From Moraxellaceae bacterium (GTDB lineage Bacteria; Pseudomonadota; Gammaproteobacteria; Pseudomonadales; Moraxellaceae), in assembly GCA_003543245.1 (NCBI GenBank), contig DPJB01000008.1:31067-39642 (forward strand): a stretch of DNA of 8,576 bases, read 5' to 3'. The position numbers and the translations under genes were made by a program. The notes under the pieces were generated by a model. The model was not told the DNA's origin and did no database searches. It saw nothing but the letters and a program-made list of their open reading frames with translations. Shown here one piece after another: positions 6,712 through 8,576 of the stretch. Within the stretch, counting starts at the first letter, position 1. The number at the start of each line of letters is the position of its first letter.

Positions 6712-6957
6712 ATGCTACCGCTATATGACAGCCAGGCCCCTAAAAAAGCAACAAACCTTAGTATAAACAGTGACTTACTTGGCAGGGCCAAAGAGCTGGA
6801 CATTAACCTCTCTGCTGCCCTGGAGCAAGCGCTCACTCAGCTTCTGAAGCAGCGCCAACAAGAGCAGTGGCTCGCCCAGAACCGCGACGCCATAGCCGCA
6901 TACAACCAGGAGGTTGAGAAGCACGGCACCTTTGGTGATGCACTCAGGAGCTTCTGA
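6712..6957 (+). CDS. ccdA: antitoxin CcdA
   Basis: An 81-residue CcdA antitoxin. Residues 9-45 carry the N-terminal DNA-binding fold (APKKATNLSINSDLLGRAKE, then LDINLSAALEQALTQLL). Residues 50-81 carry the toxin-binding, protease-sensitive tail ending in HGTFGDALRSF, which matches the CcdA family closely. It neutralises CcdB and, with it, autorepresses the operon. The open frame extends back to 6667, but the ATG at 6712 has GGAG eight bases upstream and gives the family's usual length. It overlaps ccdB by one base. It is transcribed from the promoter at 6651-6679, opposite to the reading direction of the cassette. Confidence 0.93.
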   Translation: MLPLYDSQAPKKATNLSINSDLLGRAKELDINLSAALEQALTQLLKQRQQEQWLAQNRDAIAAYNQEVEKHGTFGDALRSF

Positions 6958-7274
6958 TGCCGCAATTCACGGTTTATAAAAACAAGAACCCGGCTACCAA
7001 ATCTCGAATTCCTTACCTCCTGGACGTGCAGAGTAACTTACTTGGTGAGTTGGACACGCGAGTGGTGATTCCGCTTTACGCTAGCGCAGCCTTAAAGGGG
7101 AAGATGTTAACAACGCTCACACCAACTTTTGAGATTGAGGGTAAGGAGTATGTGCTCATGACGCCACAGCTTGCCGGTATTTCCAAAAAAGAGCTGGGCT
7201 CAGAGGTGACAGAGTTTGCTAGCTACCGAGACGGCATAATTTCTGCGCTAGATTTCCTTATTACGGGAATTTAA
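6957..7274 (+). CDS. ccdB: toxin CcdB (gyrase poison)
   Basis: A 105-residue CcdB toxin, which traps DNA gyrase via GyrA. Family features are MPQFTVYKNK at the N-terminus, DVQSNLLGELDTRVVIPL (23-40), and ALDFLITGI at the C-terminus. The F-plasmid protein ends in WGI, with the tryptophan involved in gyrase contact; here it is TGI, as far as I recall also in some Vibrio chromosomal CcdB. Its ATG overlaps the ccdA stop (TGATG), and AGGAG lies at the end of ccdA, so the two are translationally coupled. The stop at 7272-7274 directly precedes the attC. The gene is intact, so the module is probably functional and could stabilise the array. Confidence 0.93.
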   Translation: MPQFTVYKNKNPATKSRIPYLLDVQSNLLGELDTRVVIPLYASAALKGKMLTTLTPTFEIEGKEYVLMTPQLAGISKKELGSEVTEFASYRDGIISALDFLITGI

Positions 7275-7275
7275 C

Positions 7276-7342
7276 GGCTAACGTTGGAGTTAAGGCGGCT
7301 TTGGCGCAGCCAAAGACGTCCCACTCGAATGACTTGTTATGC
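7276..7342 (-). other. attC site between secreted-protein and ccdAB cassettes (67 bp)
   Basis: On the minus strand the inverse core GCATAAC (7342-7336) is followed by AAGTCATTCGAG. A perfect central hairpin CTTTGGC-GCA-GCCAAAG follows (plus coordinates 7299-7315), then AACTCCAAC and the core GTTAGCC (7282-7276). This is the best-conserved site in the window and defines the cut points of the two neighbouring cassettes. Confidence 0.87.
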
Positions 7343-7465
7343 AAAGCCCTTTTACTTGCCCAGGACATGCAAAAATTTAACACCGCTTGCTACGATGGCC
7401 AACGACAGAAATAGCGAAATGTTCAGCTCCTTGTGATCATCTCCCCGCGAGAAGCTATGCATGAC

Positions 7466-7987
7466 TCAAGGTGCCCGCTGCAGTACAAGCTCAATTTTGG
7501 TCAACTTGGAATTAATATCGATTTCACGGTAAATACCTAACACAAAGGCAGGATCTTTAATATTCCAGAACAGGCAGGTATTGACGCCGCTTGTGTTAAA
7601 CAACCGGGAGTTGGGCCAGCCAGATCTTAAACAACCTGTATTGCTCTGATTATTTTGCAAAACAAACTCAATAACGTTGTATTTGCTTTCACACGACTGG
7701 CTTGAGAAGGCATATTGCGCTGTTCCAGGAGGGAACTTTTCAAACCTGAATGGCCCCGTATAGCCCTCTGATGTCACATTTGCACAGTTATAAGCGGGCG
7801 CATAGGCTATCCCTTCGGATGCGGGACCATTTAGGGAATACGTGCCGCCCGTTGTATTGCGCATGGACAATACGAAATTTGCAGGCTCAAGCCCAACTTC
7901 TGATGCCACCGAAATTCCTGAAAAAATACTTGCTACCGTGAGCGGAACAACCCGCTTTAGAATCCAGAGCCTGACGATTTGAGTCAT
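7466..7987 (-). CDS. secreted cysteine-containing protein of unknown function (cassette gene)
   Basis: A 173-residue protein with an N-terminal signal peptide (basic residues R6, K11 and R12, hydrophobic VVPLTVASIFSGISVAS, cleavage likely near residue 28-29). The mature part has four cysteines (68, 99, 119, 138), enough for two disulfides. It is rich in Asn, Ser, Gly and aromatic residues, suggesting a small extracytoplasmic beta-rich domain. No known family was recognised. The ATG at 7987 has AAGGAAAA about six bases upstream. It lies in the normal cassette orientation and ends 124 bp before its attC. The 5' side has an 81-bp leader in the cassette without a clear promoter. Confidence 0.7.
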   Translation of the reverse strand: MTQIVRLWILKRVVPLTVASIFSGISVASEVGLEPANFVLSMRNTTGGTYSLNGPASEGIAYAPAYNCANVTSEGYTGPFRFEKFPPGTAQYAFSSQSCESKYNVIEFVLQNNQSNTGCLRSGWPNSRLFNTSGVNTCLFWNIKDPAFVLGIYREIDINSKLTKIELVLQRAP

Positions 7988-8063
7988 ATCGATTTTCCTT
8001 TTATCTGACTTTCGTTAGTACAAGTTTAACCTGCGTTAAACAGTGGGACTACAAGTATAGGAA

Positions 8064-8140
8064 GCATAACGTTGGAATTCAGGGCGACCGGTGGCAGGCG
8101 CAGCCTGACACTGGGTCGGCCCTGGAATGAGTTGTTAGCT
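8064..8140 (-). other. attC site between GNAT and secreted-protein cassettes (77 bp)
   Basis: On the minus strand it runs from inverse core AGCTAAC (8140-8134) through AACTCATTCCAGG, an imperfect central stem around a GGCTGCGCC apex, and GAATTCCAAC to the core GTTATGC (8070-8064). The TAA inside the inverse core is also the stop codon of the GNAT gene, an arrangement common in cassettes. Confidence 0.85.
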
Positions 8141-8533
8141 GCTTAGCACCCATGCTCTTGGGTTATTCTCAAAGCCGAGCTTTGGATAGTACTCATTGGC
8201 TTTGGGTGCGGACAGCAGCACGACTTTGCATTCAGGCCAGAGTTTGGCTTGCGTTTCTTTAATCAATTGCTGGCCAATACCCTGGCGCTGGTAAGAGGAA
8301 TCTACCGCAAGATCGGAAAGATACGCGACATAAGCAAAATCTGTAAGGCTTCTGGCTATGCCAACGAGACTTCCTTGGTGCCACGCCGTGATGATGAGAT
8401 TGGAATGCTTGAGCATTTGCTCAAAGACTTCAGGACGATGAACAGGCCTTCTTTCTCCCAAAGTGGAGCGATTGTAGAGGGCAATCACTTCCTCTACTGA
8501 AGGCGAGGCATCATCTCTGTACGTGATATTCAA
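8135..8533 (-). CDS. GNAT family N-acetyltransferase (cassette gene)
   Basis: A 132-residue single-domain GNAT enzyme that transfers an acetyl group from acetyl-CoA; the substrate cannot be told. The acetyl-CoA motif A is LAVDSSYQRQGIGQQLI (75-91), with the Q/R-x-x-G-x-G loop at 82-87. The ending ANEYYPKLGFE (112-122) is typical motif B. The start is TTG at 8533, chosen because GAGGG lies about eight bases upstream and no ATG or GTG is available in frame between the cassette start and the conserved N-terminus; the start codon is weak. The stop is inside the attC. It lies in the normal cassette orientation, depends on upstream transcription, and shows no promoter in the 24-base leader. Confidence 0.88.
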   Translation of the reverse strand: MNITYRDDASPSVEEVIALYNRSTLGERRPVHRPEVFEQMLKHSNLIITAWHQGSLVGIARSLTDFAYVAYLSDLAVDSSYQRQGIGQQLIKETQAKLWPECKVVLLSAPKANEYYPKLGFENNPRAWVLSS

Positions 8534-8551
8534 CTGTGATCCCTCACAAGC

Positions 8552-8576
8552 AGCTAACGTTGGAGCTAAGCGGCGC
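8552..8576 (-). other. partial attC of the next upstream cassette
   Basis: At the window edge the minus strand reads GCGCCGCTTAGCTCCAACG and then TTAGCT, ending with the core GTTAGCT at 8558-8552. This is the right half of an attC, so another cassette lies beyond the edge towards the presumed integrase. Confidence 0.75.

Larger units (their letters stand above)
6254..8576 (-). mobile_element. integron gene-cassette array, distal end (four cassettes)
   Basis: Four cassettes are read on the minus strand. Each starts with TTRRNN-type bases after a core-site G and ends in an attC. Cassette 1 (8557-8070, 488 bp) holds the GNAT gene. Cassette 2 (8069-7282, 788 bp) holds a secreted protein. Cassette 3 (7281-6569, 713 bp) holds ccdAB, inverted. 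Cassette 4 (6568 to the truncated attC at 6254) holds a DUF4359-like gene. The cassette starts GTTAGCT, GTTATGC, GTTAGCC and GTTAGAT are reverse complements of the inverse cores AGCTAAC, GCATAAC, GGCTAAT (one mismatch) and ATCTAAC at their own far ends, which confirms the boundaries. The attC sites all share a right end resembling CTCCAACGTTA. No integrase is in the window. It could be part of a chromosomal integron or an integrase-less cluster. Confidence 0.88.

Noticed and set aside
6253..8576. Reading the array as plus-strand cassettes
   Set aside because: The plus strand also shows RYYYAAC/GTTRRRY-like ends because attC is nearly symmetric. However, the conserved left half (AACTCATTC, AAGTCATTC) and right half (CTCCAACGTTA) match known attC sites only on the minus strand, and three of four cassettes then have genes in the usual orientation.

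Overview
The window looks like accessory and flanking chromosome of a beta- or gammaproteobacterium. That assignment is an inference from gene content (SbtA-like permease, Crp/Fnr regulator, DUF924 protein, a cassette array with proteobacterial-type attC sites) and from moderately high GC in the left part. No rRNA, tRNA or CRISPR array was seen.

Left part (1-2957): four ordinary housekeeping-type genes, all on the minus strand. In transcription order they are an SbtA-like bicarbonate transporter permease (GTG start), a Crp/Fnr-family regulator, a DUF924 protein 18 bp behind it, and a START/AHSA1-type SRPBCC protein. A possible 3' tail of a plus-strand gene ends at 42, convergent with the SRPBCC gene.

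Middle (2958-5953): about 1.5 kb with no convincing gene (2958-4426), then a secreted protein built from three related GGGA...GW repeats (4427-5389, minus) with a clear signal peptide and Shine-Dalgarno. Another roughly 560 bp without a convincing gene follows. Next come two truncated insertion sequences joined tail to tail: the frameshifted 3' end of an IS3-family transposase (minus) and the 3' end of an IS110-family transposase (plus).

Right part (6254-8576): the distal end of an integron gene-cassette array whose reading direction is the minus strand. Three complete attC sites, one IS-truncated attC and one attC cut by the window edge delimit four cassettes. From the right edge leftwards they carry a GNAT acetyltransferase, a novel secreted four-cysteine protein, a ccdAB toxin-antitoxin module and a small DUF4359-like membrane-anchored protein. 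Each cassette starts with a 7-base core that is the reverse complement of the inverse core at its own far end (one mismatch in one case), so the boundaries can be read from the sequence. The ccdAB module is inverted in its cassette and brings its own near-consensus promoter, embedded in a 35-bp palindrome. The other three genes lie in the usual orientation and show no obvious promoter. No integrase gene is in the window; if present it should lie beyond the right edge. The IS110 tail ends right next to the last attC, which suggests that an element inserted in that site and truncated the array there.
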